Source of the DNA: JAWKNZ01 sp041391425
Lineage (GTDB): Bacteria > Bdellovibrionota_B > Oligoflexia > Oligoflexales > JAWKNZ01
Assembly: GCA_041391425.1 (NCBI GenBank)
Contig: JAWKNZ010000003.1
Coordinates: forward strand, 372,001 to 436,000
Direction of reading: 5' to 3'
Length of the DNA stretch: 64,000 nt
Shown: one piece after another, positions 17,127 through 26,400 of the stretch
How positions within the stretch are numbered: the stretch's first letter is position 1
Layout of the letters: every line of letters begins with the position of its first letter
Program-made: the position numbers and the translations under genes
Notes under the pieces: generated by a model
Told to the model about the DNA's origin: nothing
The model's database searches: none
Seen by the model: the letters and a program-made list of their open reading frames with translations, nothing else

Positions 17127-18568
17127 TGAAAACCTTAAGTAATTTTATTGGAGGCGAGTATTGTCCACCAATATCGGGAAAATACCTCGATAGTTTCAAT
17201 CCTTCTACTGGCAAGGTGCATTGCTTAGTACCGGATTCAGATAATGCGGATGTCGAGCGGGCTGTGGCGTCTGCACATACTGCCTTTGCTAAATGGCGTA
17301 AAACGACGCGAAAACAGCGGGCTGCAATTTTAAACCGTGTAGCGGATCTTTTGGAAGAGCGTATTGACGAGTTTGCGCTTGCAGAAAGCCAGGACCAGGG
17401 TAAGCCTTTGTCTTTGGCTAAAGATATTGAAATGCCACGGGCAATCGATAACTTTCGTTTTTTTGCTGCTTGTCTTCTCAATCAAGGTGCACATGCCTAT
17501 GAAATGGATGGAGAAGGCATAAACTATACAAACCGGTTACCTGTTGGGGTGACAGGATTAATTTCTCCATGGAATCTTCCACTTTATCTTATTACCTGGA
17601 AGATCGCCCCGTCGTTGGCAGTGGGAAATACTGCCGTATGTAAGCCTTCGGAATTGACGTCTTTGACGGCCTATATGCTTGCAGAAGTGTTAAACGAAGC
17701 TGGGGTTCCTCCAGGGGTTTGTAATATAGTGTTGGGAACGGGGGCAAAGGCCGGTGCTGCATTGACTGCTCATGAGAAGGTTCCTTTGATTTCTTTTACA
17801 GGTGGAACGGCAACCGCTTCTTCGATTGCCAGTACAGCTGCTCCTCTGTTTAAAAAGGTAGGCTTAGAGCTTGGTGGCAAAAATCCTAATATTATTTTTG
17901 CTGATGCAGATTTTGATAAGTGTATCCCTACGACAGTAAGGTCTAGCTTTCAAAATCAGGGGGAAATCTGTCTATGTGGATCTCGGATTTTGGTTGAAGA
18001 AAGTGTTTACGACATTTTTGTGGAGCGCTTTTTGGTAGCTGTGAAGGATTTTAAAGTTGGTGATCCTTTGAATGAGGGAACCAATATGGGGGCTTTGGTA
18101 AGTGCAGAGCATTTGAATAAAGTTCGCTCTTATATTCAGATGGCAGTAGACAGTGGTGGAAAGGTACTTTGTGGTGGTGATTCTCCAAAACTTGATGGTG
18201 AATTGCAAGGGGGATATTTTTTAAATCCGACAGTAGTTACAGGGCTTAATGATGACTGTAGAGTTTTACAGGAAGAGATATTTGGTCCGGTTGTTACTAT
18301 AAGTACTTTTAAAACTATGGATGAGGCTATCGCAAAAGCAAATAATGTGCGTTACGGCTTGTCTGCCTCGATTTGGACCCAAGATATTTCAAAAGCACAT
18401 CGCACGGCGCAACAGCTAGATACTGCCACAGTATGGATTAATACGTGGATGCGACGGGATCTGCGTGTTCCTTTTGGAGGTATGAAGGATTCTGGATTAG
18501 GGCGCGAGGGCGGAGAGTTTTCTCTTGATTTTTATAGTGAACTTAAAAACATATGTGTGCATTTTTGA
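17126..18568 (+). CDS. 2-aminomuconate/2-hydroxymuconate semialdehyde-type dehydrogenase
   Basis: NAD-dependent aldehyde dehydrogenase, 480 residues. It is closest in sequence memory to AmnC/NbaE and vertebrate ALDH8A1, which oxidise 2-aminomuconate 6-semialdehyde: GLISPWNLPLYLITWKIAP, KPSELTSLTA, LELGGKNP (Glu general base) and NQGEICLCGSR with the catalytic Cys. The ATG at 17126 (TGATG overlap with the previous stop) is preferred over the TTG one codon earlier. This is the second step after ring cleavage by the neighbouring dioxygenase, giving 2-aminomuconate for the deaminase domain downstream. Confidence 0.9.
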   Translation: MKTLSNFIGGEYCPPISGKYLDSFNPSTGKVHCLVPDSDNADVERAVASAHTAFAKWRKTTRKQRAAILNRVADLLEERIDEFALAESQDQGKPLSLAKDIEMPRAIDNFRFFAACLLNQGAHAYEMDGEGINYTNRLPVGVTGLISPWNLPLYLITWKIAPSLAVGNTAVCKPSELTSLTAYMLAEVLNEAGVPPGVCNIVLGTGAKAGAALTAHEKVPLISFTGGTATASSIASTAAPLFKKVGLELGGKNPNIIFADADFDKCIPTTVRSSFQNQGEICLCGSRILVEESVYDIFVERFLVAVKDFKVGDPLNEGTNMGALVSAEHLNKVRSYIQMAVDSGGKVLCGGDSPKLDGELQGGYFLNPTVVTGLNDDCRVLQEEIFGPVVTISTFKTMDEAIAKANNVRYGLSASIWTQDISKAHRTAQQLDTATVWINTWMRRDLRVPFGGMKDSGLGREGGEFSLDFYSELKNICVHF

Positions 18569-18603
18569 TAAATACTTAATATGTACTCAGAATGGAGTGA
18601 ATT

Positions 18604-19503
18604 ATGGCTAAAGGACAGATAGTTTCTGGGGTGTTGGCTCCACATCCTCCACATTTAGTTTATGCGGAAAATCCCGAACGCAACGAGCCGAAAGCCGAGT
18701 GTGGTTGGGAAGTTTTGCGCTGGGGCTATGAAAGATGTCGAAGGAATGTGTTGGCAAAAAAGCCTGATGTGCTTTTAGTCCATTCCCCCCATTGGCAAAC
18801 AATAGTCGGTCATCATTTTTTAGGTTTAGAGAAATTTTCAGGCTTATCTGTTGATCCTATTTTTCCACATCTTTTCCGTTATAGCTATGATCTTACAGTT
18901 GATGTCGATCTGTCGTTGGCAATTGCAAAAGAGGCAGAAAAATTAGAACTTACGACTTCTATCATGGAAAACCCTGATTTTCGCATTGATTATGGAAGTA
19001 TTACTAGTCTGCATTTAATGAATCCGGAATGGGATATCCCTGTTGTCGTCCTGTCTTCAAATAATTCTCCTTATTATTTCTCTAACGAGGTAGGACAATT
19101 AGAAATGATGAAGTTAGGAGAAGCTACTCGGAGTGCCATAGAAAAATCTGGAAAGCGTTGTGTGTTATTAGCTTCAAACTCTTTATCTCATAGACATTTT
19201 ACGACTGAGTGTGAAATTCCCGAGGATATGAGCTTTGAACATATTGATAGCCATGGGCAATATCTATGGGATATGGAAGTACTAAAAATGATGAAAGAGG
19301 GACGTTCGCAAGAGCTTCTCGATATATTGCCAGAATTCATCGATAACTCTGCAGCTGAGGTCAAAGCAGGAGCTTTAACTTGGATGCTTTCAGCGATGGG
19401 GGTTCCCTCTTATCCTGCTGAAATTCACGCTTACGGAACCGTGATTGGGACTGGCAATGCTATCGTTGAGTGGGACCATGAAAAATGTGGAGGTTCATAT
19501 TAA
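18604..19503 (+). CDS. AmnB-type extradiol dioxygenase (LigB superfamily), catalytic subunit
   Basis: 299 residues of the type II (LigB-like) extradiol dioxygenase superfamily, resembling 2-aminophenol 1,6-dioxygenase beta subunit. Probable iron ligands are visible: His14 in APHPPH, the HSPHW histidine near residue 62, and the Glu in PAEIHAYG near 275. It would open an aminophenol-type ring to an aminomuconate semialdehyde. Follows the dehydrogenase by 35 bases, with GGAG-type ribosome site; its stop overlaps the next start (TAATG). The true substrate (2-aminophenol, 3-hydroxyanthranilate-like or other) cannot be deduced. Confidence 0.88.
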   Translation: MAKGQIVSGVLAPHPPHLVYAENPERNEPKAECGWEVLRWGYERCRRNVLAKKPDVLLVHSPHWQTIVGHHFLGLEKFSGLSVDPIFPHLFRYSYDLTVDVDLSLAIAKEAEKLELTTSIMENPDFRIDYGSITSLHLMNPEWDIPVVVLSSNNSPYYFSNEVGQLEMMKLGEATRSAIEKSGKRCVLLASNSLSHRHFTTECEIPEDMSFEHIDSHGQYLWDMEVLKMMKEGRSQELLDILPEFIDNSAAEVKAGALTWMLSAMGVPSYPAEIHAYGTVIGTGNAIVEWDHEKCGGSY

Positions 19504-20945
19504 TGGAAGATTCAATTATATCCTCAGCCTATGTTGTATCCGGCCAACCGCATATTTTGTTAGGAGCAGATCAGTCGCCTGCATGGGCGTCATTACAAAA
19601 ATCATATGATAAGATACGTCAGGATATAGAATCTCAGGAAGCAGACCTGATTTTGTATTTTTCGACGCAATGGTTGTCTGTTATTGGATATATGTTTCAA
19701 GGTGATCCAAAGCCATGTTGGTCTCATGTTGATCATAATTTTCATCACCTTGGTACTATGCACTATGATTTTAAGGTGGATACAGATTTAGCTGCCGCTT
19801 ATGCGAAAGAGGTAACTCAACTTGGGTTTACTACTAAAGTTGTAAATTATAGAGGCTTTCCCATTGATACAGGTACTATTGTCGCACAAAAATTATTAAA
19901 TCCTGATAATAGACTACCAGCAGCAATGGTTTCTTGTGGGCTTTATGCCGAAAAAGAAGAAACAACTATGATAGGGCAGGCAGCGGCTTGGGCTTTAAAA
20001 AGTTCAGGAAAGAAGGCAATTGCTGTATTGGTTTCGAATTTATCCAATCGTTATGAAATTCAAAAAATCGATCCAAAAAAAGATAAAATTTCGTCATTGA
20101 AGGATGATGAGTGGAATCAGAAGGTCCTTGAAATTTTTGAACGTGGTGCTCTAGAAGATGTTGCACAAGTGGCTAGGCAGTTTGCTGGTCAAGCGAATGC
20201 TGATATGGGATTTAAAGGTATTTGGTGGCTTAATGGTTTATGTGGTGAGTCCAATGATTTTACCGGCAAGGTTTATGACTATCAACCGGTTTGGGGAACC
20301 GGCGCGGCGTTAGTGGGTTTGAAACCAACAAAAGCTGTCCAACCTCTGAGCTGGGATCATTTCCAGTCAGAAGAAGGAAGCCAAGCTGAAATGGTTAAAG
20401 GCATTGCTGACCGTAGTGCGGCTGCGCAGGCAGTATTAAGTAGCGCTGATGATGTTAATGAGAATTTTAAAGAGCCTCCTTTGGTAAACCGGGATAGCGT
20501 TAATATCGATTCTTTATCTAAACCTTCGGGAAAAAGTAAGGCTGTAGAAAGCTTACGTTGCCCTGAACCTGTAGGGGCATATCCGCATGCTAGAAGGCAT
20601 GGGAATCTTTTATTTCTTTCTGGTATGGGCCCACGTAAGAGAGGTAGTAAGGAAATTCCAGGTGTAAGCTTGAATGCTGATGGCAAAATTATTGGCTACG
20701 ATGTTAAGGTTCAAACGCGCTCAGTTATTGAAAATTTAAAAGCCGTGCTCGAAGACGCGGGCAGCTCTTTTGAAAAAATTATAGACGTGCAGGTCTTTTT
20801 GACAAATATGGAAAAAGATTTTCAGAGTTTTAATGAAGTTTATGCAGAAACGTTAGGAAAGATAGGGCCTAGTAGAACAACCATTGAAGTTGGTAGTTTG
20901 CCTACACCAATTGCAGTAGAACTAAAGGTGATTGCAGAAGCGTGA
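19503..20945 (+). CDS. Fusion: AmnA-like dioxygenase subunit + RidA-fold 2-aminomuconate deaminase
   Basis: 480 residues. Residues 1 to ~290 are a LigB-superfamily domain like the alpha subunit AmnA, lacking the APHPPH histidines (the start reads VSGQPHILLG), so probably structural. A linker of about 60 residues follows. Residues ~355-480 are a YjgF/RidA fold (GAYPHARRHGNLLFLSGMGP, VIENLKAVLEDAGSS, SRTTIEVGSLPTP) that looks specifically like 2-aminomuconate deaminase (AmnD/NbaF). Start ATG 19503 with GGAGG at 19489-19493 is preferred over an in-frame ATG at 19485 that overlaps that ribosome site. In known operons these are separate genes; the fusion joins ring-cleavage and deamination components in one chain. 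Confidence 0.88.
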   Translation: MEDSIISSAYVVSGQPHILLGADQSPAWASLQKSYDKIRQDIESQEADLILYFSTQWLSVIGYMFQGDPKPCWSHVDHNFHHLGTMHYDFKVDTDLAAAYAKEVTQLGFTTKVVNYRGFPIDTGTIVAQKLLNPDNRLPAAMVSCGLYAEKEETTMIGQAAAWALKSSGKKAIAVLVSNLSNRYEIQKIDPKKDKISSLKDDEWNQKVLEIFERGALEDVAQVARQFAGQANADMGFKGIWWLNGLCGESNDFTGKVYDYQPVWGTGAALVGLKPTKAVQPLSWDHFQSEEGSQAEMVKGIADRSAAAQAVLSSADDVNENFKEPPLVNRDSVNIDSLSKPSGKSKAVESLRCPEPVGAYPHARRHGNLLFLSGMGPRKRGSKEIPGVSLNADGKIIGYDVKVQTRSVIENLKAVLEDAGSSFEKIIDVQVFLTNMEKDFQSFNEVYAETLGKIGPSRTTIEVGSLPTPIAVELKVIAEA

Positions 20946-21592
20946 GCATAGATACGTACAAAATGATAGACATCTCACCGATTGTTCATAAGAATACTCC
21001 GGTTTTTCCTGGAGATGTGCCTTTTTCGCGTGATGTTAGTCTTAGTTTTGAAAAAGGTGATCATTTGACTTTATCTTCGATGCGATCGACATTGCATATA
21101 GGCAGTCATGTTGATGCTCCTAATCATTATCATCTCGAAGGTGAGGGAATAGATTGTCGAGCACTGAGCTATTATTATGGCAAAGTTCAAGTCATTGATC
21201 TCTCGCGTTTAGCTCAACCTCGAGTTGTAGAAGTTGGAGATATTAGTGAAATAGAACTCATTAGCCCACGTGTACTTTTTAAGACTAGCTCTTTTGATCA
21301 TTATGGCGCTTGGTCTGACGATTTTACGTCGTTATCAAAGGAGTTGATTTCTTATTTGCATAATAGCGGCGTTATCACTGTCGGCATAGATACCCCTTCA
21401 ATTGATGCTGCCGATTCAAAGGGACTGTATGCCCATCAAGCTGTTTATGAAAATAATATGGCAATTTTGGAAGGTGTTGACTTGAACTTTGCTCAGGCTG
21501 GTGTTTATATGTTAGTTGCACTACCTCTTAAACTCAAGGGAGCAGATGCCTCTCCTGTGCGGGCAGTCTTGATTCCTTTGAAAGCTATCTGA
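20942..21592 (+). CDS. Kynurenine formamidase-like metal-dependent cyclase
   Basis: 216 residues of the cyclase/KynB family: FPGDVPF near the start, metal-binding HIGSHVDAPNHY (the HxGTHxDxPxH motif), and a late DTPSIDAADSK segment typical of the family. KynB hydrolyses N-formylkynurenine to kynurenine, and tryptophan 2,3-dioxygenase lies just across the intergenic region, which supports that reading. The family also includes isatin hydrolases and other cyclic amide hydrolases. The GTG start at 20942 overlaps the previous stop (GTGA). Last gene of the operon. Confidence 0.8.
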   Translation: MSIDTYKMIDISPIVHKNTPVFPGDVPFSRDVSLSFEKGDHLTLSSMRSTLHIGSHVDAPNHYHLEGEGIDCRALSYYYGKVQVIDLSRLAQPRVVEVGDISEIELISPRVLFKTSSFDHYGAWSDDFTSLSKELISYLHNSGVITVGIDTPSIDAADSKGLYAHQAVYENNMAILEGVDLNFAQAGVYMLVALPLKLKGADASPVRAVLIPLKAI

Positions 21593-21675
21593 TATAAATA
21601 GCTTGCTGTTTCAGAAAAAATGTCTTTGCCATTTAGCTAACATAATTTCCATATAATCCTATTGTTTTAAAAAGC

Positions 21676-21836
21676 GTAACTATTCAGCGTATCTTTTCCC
21701 TTCAATATGTCGCTTGATACATCGTCATCCTGAGTGAAGCGAAGGATCTATTTCGCAATTTCGAGATCCTTCGCTTCACTCAGGATGACGTGCAGTCAAG
21801 GCTTTGAATCGATCAGATAAAAAATACGCTGAATAG
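21676..21836 (+). repeat. Dispersed inverted-repeat element, copy B
   Basis: Same outer arms as copy A (GTAACTATTCAGCG ... CGCTGAATAG) but the right end lacks the final TTAC. Its centre carries a long hairpin, CGTCATCCTGAGTGAAGCG AAGGATC pairing with GATCCTTCGCTTCACTC AGGATGACG, i.e. a REP-like palindrome nested inside. Lies between the convergent kynB-like and kynA genes. Confidence 0.9.
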
Positions 21837-22006
21837 AAGCCTCTTCGGTTGTTTCTAAAGCCGTTTTATTCATTACAGTAGGATCTGCTTGTAATTTATA
21901 TAGGCCGAACTCCAATCCATATAATGGCAGATTGCCTCTTATAAAAATGTAGTGGATTAGTCCCAATAGTAGAAAGAAAAACCAAGCACTTAAAAACTCC
22001 TAATTG
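21797..22006 (-). pseudogene. Remnant of a membrane-protein gene running into repeat B
   Basis: The minus strand carries an open frame from 22006, reading EFLSAWFFFLLLGLIHYIFI, then GNLPLYGLEFGLYKLQADP and TALETTEEASIQ, before entering the repeat and ending at TGA about 21797. There is one hydrophobic segment and no ATG/GTG start after the upstream TAG. It looks like the 3' part of a decayed gene, cut by insertion of copy B. The family is not recognised. Confidence 0.4.
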
Positions 22007-22191
22007 ATGGATCGCGAGCTCCTATATCGGTTATTAGCAACTTATTCTTTAATTTTGTGAATTTTTAATTACAGGTGATATGTCTTAAGTTATGCAAAAT
22101 ATGGAAAATTCTGATTGATTTATTACAATACGTTTGCTTTTTAACTCTTCAATATTTACTGGCTGACAAGTAGGCTTTTCATCTTTTTTAG

Positions 22192-22228
22192 AAAAAAGCG
22201 ATCATGATTTATAACATGATCGTTTTTT
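22192..22228. terminator. Bidirectional intrinsic terminator for kynA
   Basis: A-run, then CGATCATG (22199-22206), 8-base loop, CATGATCG (22215-22222) and T-run. It functions on the minus strand for kynA (41 bases after its stop) and could stop readthrough from the operon. Confidence 0.85.
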
Positions 22229-22269
22229 ATGGTCAGATATAGAGTTGCCCTTGGTTATTTTAAAAATTA

Positions 22270-23049
22270 TTATAGGCTAGTACGAATTTCCCACAGATCT
22301 TTAAAAGCTGGTTTAAATAGAGTTCCTTTTAAAAACTCAACTCCAGAAGATCCTCCTGTTCCCATGCGATTGCCTATCGTCCGTTCTACCATTTTTACAT
22401 GTCTGTAACGCCATTCTTGAATTCCTTCATCCAAATCTACAAAAGATTCACAGATTTGAGTTAGGGCCGGGTCGTTTTGATATATTTTGATTAAGCTTGC
22501 CTGTACTTGCTGATTGGATTCGTAGGCTTTTGAAAAATCTCTATTGATTACTTCATCGGGAATAGTGACATCACATTTTCTTAGGTATCTTAAAAAGCTA
22601 TCATATAGAGTTGGCTTGTTTACCATTTCCTCTAGAATTTTTCTTGTTTGAGAACCTTTCATATGAATTTCTATTTTTTTAGGATTACGGTTGCCTAAGA
22701 AAAATTCGAATATCCTATATTGGCCTGATTGAAAGCCACTGGCGGTTTCTAAGCGATCTCGGAAGGCTGAAAAAGATACAGGAGTCATGGTTTCAATAAC
22801 GTCTGTCTGTGCTACCATAGTTTTGAGTACAGTAAGCATGCGTTTCAATGTTGCCATAGATGTGTAGCCATCACCTTCTTCGAGTTTCTTTTGTAAAAAA
22901 GCTCCTTCATGAAGAATTTGCTTAAACCATAGTTCGTATACTTGGTGGACAACGATAAATAGAGTCTCATCATGTTCGTCAATGCTTTTTGGGTGTTGTG
23001 CATCTAAAATTTTATCGAGTTCCAGATAGTCTGAATAGTTTAATGCCAT
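22270..23049 (-). CDS. kynA: Tryptophan 2,3-dioxygenase
   Basis: Haem dioxygenase that opens the tryptophan indole ring to N-formylkynurenine, the first kynurenine-pathway step. 259 residues, the normal bacterial length. Motifs: YLELDKILDAQHP, DETLFIVVHQVYELWFKQ (distal-site region), RDRLETASGFQS, and YRHVKMVERTIG with the proximal haem histidine, then GTGGSSGVEFLK near the end. It lies alone on the minus strand, convergent with the aminomuconate operon whose last gene looks like KynB. No kynureninase or kynurenine 3-monooxygenase is visible in the window. Confidence 0.97.
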   Translation of the reverse strand: MALNYSDYLELDKILDAQHPKSIDEHDETLFIVVHQVYELWFKQILHEGAFLQKKLEEGDGYTSMATLKRMLTVLKTMVAQTDVIETMTPVSFSAFRDRLETASGFQSGQYRIFEFFLGNRNPKKIEIHMKGSQTRKILEEMVNKPTLYDSFLRYLRKCDVTIPDEVINRDFSKAYESNQQVQASLIKIYQNDPALTQICESFVDLDEGIQEWRYRHVKMVERTIGNRMGTGGSSGVEFLKGTLFKPAFKDLWEIRTSL

Positions 23050-23287
23050 TATGTGCCTCCGTTTGTGATCGAGAATGTATAGGTTTTTTTTATCTCTTTT
23101 TTAGAGGTATGTATAGGGAGAAATTATTCATGTGTTTTTAATTGTTTAGGAGGGAAGCATAGTTTAATAGAAAATTGTGTCATTATGTACACGTGAATTT
23201 TATTTAGTCAGGATTTTGTTGATGGATGTTTGCCCTTTTTTTATGATGCTTTATCTGTGTTTACTCTTGCCAATGAGTATGCAGGGT

Positions 23288-23373
23288 CGTCATGTTGAGT
23301 GAAACGAAGCATCTCGAGATTTTTAAGTATGAGTACAAGGTTTGAGATTCTTCGCCTTCAGCTCAGAATGACG
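23288..23373. repeat. REP-like palindrome
   Basis: CGTCATGTTGAGTGAAACGA ... with imperfect complement in ...CTTCAGCTCAGAATGACG; same consensus (CGTCATxCTGAGTGAAGCGAAG) as the hairpin nested in copies B, C and D, but here standing alone between kynA and the helicase gene. The rest of 23050-23454 shows no gene. Confidence 0.7.
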
Positions 23374-23454
23374 TAATCTCGATGATGTGAAACCTTGCTC
23401 TCTATCGCGTAAAATCCTAATTTTCAGTCTAGTTGTTACCTATAGGTAATAAAG

Positions 23455-26400
23455 TTATCCATGGGGGAATAAGGTGGAGCGAATTTCCTCAAGAAAACGC
23501 TTGTATGCACGTGATTGATCGTCAGCTAATTCGTGCATAAATAAAAAAATGGGATTTACAGACGGAATAGCTCTCTTTAATTGAAAATAATAATCAATAA
23601 CATAGTCTGCCGAATATTTTTCATTATCAAATGCGCAAAGATCGACAAGGCCTAGGGAAGGTGTTTGACGTTTATTCTCATGAGGAACTAGCATTAAATC
23701 TACACAATACCTTGGATCTCCAATTGCCACACTATATTGAAACTCTACCTTTGATTTCTTATTACCTAAATCATTTATAGTTTCCTCAATCATTGCTTCC
23801 ATTAATTGTCCACTAGATCTACGCCAAGGAATAAAATTTGGACCAGGATCTTGATGCCTTGTTGCTAATTGCTTTTTTTGGTTTTTTTCATATTGTTTTA
23901 GATAGGCATCCCATAAAAATTCAGTAATACTGGCCTTTCGATGTTCAATTTGATCGAAGTTTTTATGAAGATAATGGTAGGCTCGCTTTTTAGGGCGACT
24001 CATAAGTACGTTCATTTCGCCTTTTCGTTTGTCTTCATCATCTCCTTGACGGAATGCTAGCATATTGGATCGATCAACATCCCAGAGGTAAAAGATATAG
24101 TCGCGTTCTTTTCCTTGGAGGGCAGCGCCAGCACCATCTAAAATATCATTGCCTCTATTTAGTTTACGCAAAAATTCTTGTTTAATTCTTTTGATATAAG
24201 GTTCGTTTTTTAAGAGGAAGTAACAAAGAGCTACATCTGTTTCCAAATTTATTTTATCTCCTGTTTCTTTTTCGATTTTTAGAACAGTTTTGCCAACGAA
24301 ATCTAAAAATCTATCCACCATGTCTGTTTCAATTCCTTTGTATTGGCCAGAACTTTGTCGACCAGCTATGGTGGCGTCTTTCTCTTTATAATCAATTACT
24401 AAACTTGCTGGTGAGCCAATTGGTGTCCATTGCATTTTTCGTAGTTTTTCATTATAGACATATTTGTTTGAATATTGAATAATATCTGGTGGGCAACGGT
24501 AATGCTCGTCTAGCATTACATGCCCTTGTTTTATACCTTTAATTAATCCAAATAGATGTGAACCACCCCCTTTGATGCCTCTGGCTTGAGTTTGCCTTAG
24601 ATGTTCTTCTAAACTAAACTCACGGAATAAATAATCATCAACGACAGAGTTTTTTGCGAGCACTGTTTGCTTTTCATCACCAACAACTAAGATCTTTTTT
24701 GCACGATATAATAATGGAAGTGCATCATCGACTCTGCATTGTGTTGCTTCATCTACTATAACTAAATCAAAGTTTTGCTCTTTTACAGGGAATAAAAACG
24801 GTACAGCTTGCTTTCTACAGATCCATATGGGATAAGCTTCTGATAATTTAGATCGTAAGTCGTTATAAAATGCAGCTCCTTCGTCAATGTTTCTTTGGTT
24901 TTTTAGTGAATCAAGAGAAGAAGCAATACTAGTTGCTAAACTCGTTTCTCCTTTTTCTCCGCTTTTAAATGCATTTTTTGCGATTTCATTCATTTCTTGC
25001 AGTACTTTTAAACGCACAACTTTATCGCGCTTAGCTTGTAACATACCAAGTCGGTCGAGATATTCTTGAATTGATGTTTTCCCTTCTACTGAGCCTTTAG
25101 AAGATGTGGCAAATCGACATATTTCTAAGTTAAATTGTGTTAAGTTGCTTTTGTCTGGATCTAACGCTTGATGCATCAGGCTAAATTGTTTAGCAATAGA
25201 CGGATCGACCTGTTGAAGTTCACGAGCTAGCTTTAATTGTACTGCCAATATTGCTTTTAAACTTCTTAAAATATTTCTAAGTGGGTATCTAAATAAGCTA
25301 AGGCAGTAGATAAATATTTTTCTTACTATATTGGCATCATTTGGAAAAGCATCTTCCCATTGCTTTTGAATAATTTTTGACATTTTTTGCATGTTGAGTT
25401 TATTTAGAGCTGCAAAAAATATTTCTTGTTTACGAGGTTTTGTTTTTTCGATAAAGTTTAACGTGTCGTAACATGTTTTTAAATTGTTTATGTAGTTTTC
25501 ATCAACTAGATGAGGGATGTTGAATTCATTATAACATGTTTTGAGATCAGATTTAGCTATAAATTCGCGATCTCCCACAAAACGACGAACTAAGTGCCTT
25601 ATATTTTTAATTGATACATCTAATTGTGTTGAGTTGCTATTTTTACTGCATACGAACTTGATAAATTTGTAAAGATTTTCTATATCACTTTCAGTAGTCG
25701 GATGAAAACGTTTAGGGGTTACTCGATTTTTGGCATCAGCATTGGCACCGAGTTTTTTGTCCATTATATGCTGTATTTTATTCTTTGTTTCTATCATCTT
25801 TTGTTCAATTGAATTCAGGCGTTCGTCTAGATTTTCATTAGCTTCAGGCCAAAATCCATCTTGGGCTAGGTCGACTTTAAGCATATTTTTTAAATCTACA
25901 ATCCATTTAGATAGGGGATCCTCAGCAGTTGGAATTTCATCTACAATTTTTACCGAATTTTCCCATAATGCTAGTAATCCTTTAGCATCGCTCGAATTAC
26001 GATCTTTACCTACTAAATACTCTTCAATTTTTTCGGTTAACGCATGGATTGCACTTTTTTGATCGCTTACGATTAGAAGTCTTTTTTTAGAACAGATGCA
26101 ATGAATGAATAAATTCATAATGGTAAAAGTCTTACCCGTCCCAGGGGGGCCTTCCAGTAAAACAAGATCGTTGGCATCGAGTTGGTCAAGCAGATTACGT
26201 GTACTTTTTGGTATAGCTCCTGGTATCCAAGGTGTGTGACAAAATCTTTCTTTTTTATTTTTACTGTACTTATATGTGGACGATAAAAACCCACCTAATA
26301 AGGATTGGTTAAATATCTCTGCTTGCGATGTTGCTAAAGATAAGATTTCATCTAGGTCATTTTCTAGAGCTATCGATGTTGGAGAATTTACTTTGGGTAT

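Noticed and set aside
17972..18208. Minus-strand frames inside the catabolic operon
   Set aside because: Shadows of real genes in the opposite strand; no ribosome sites or motifs.
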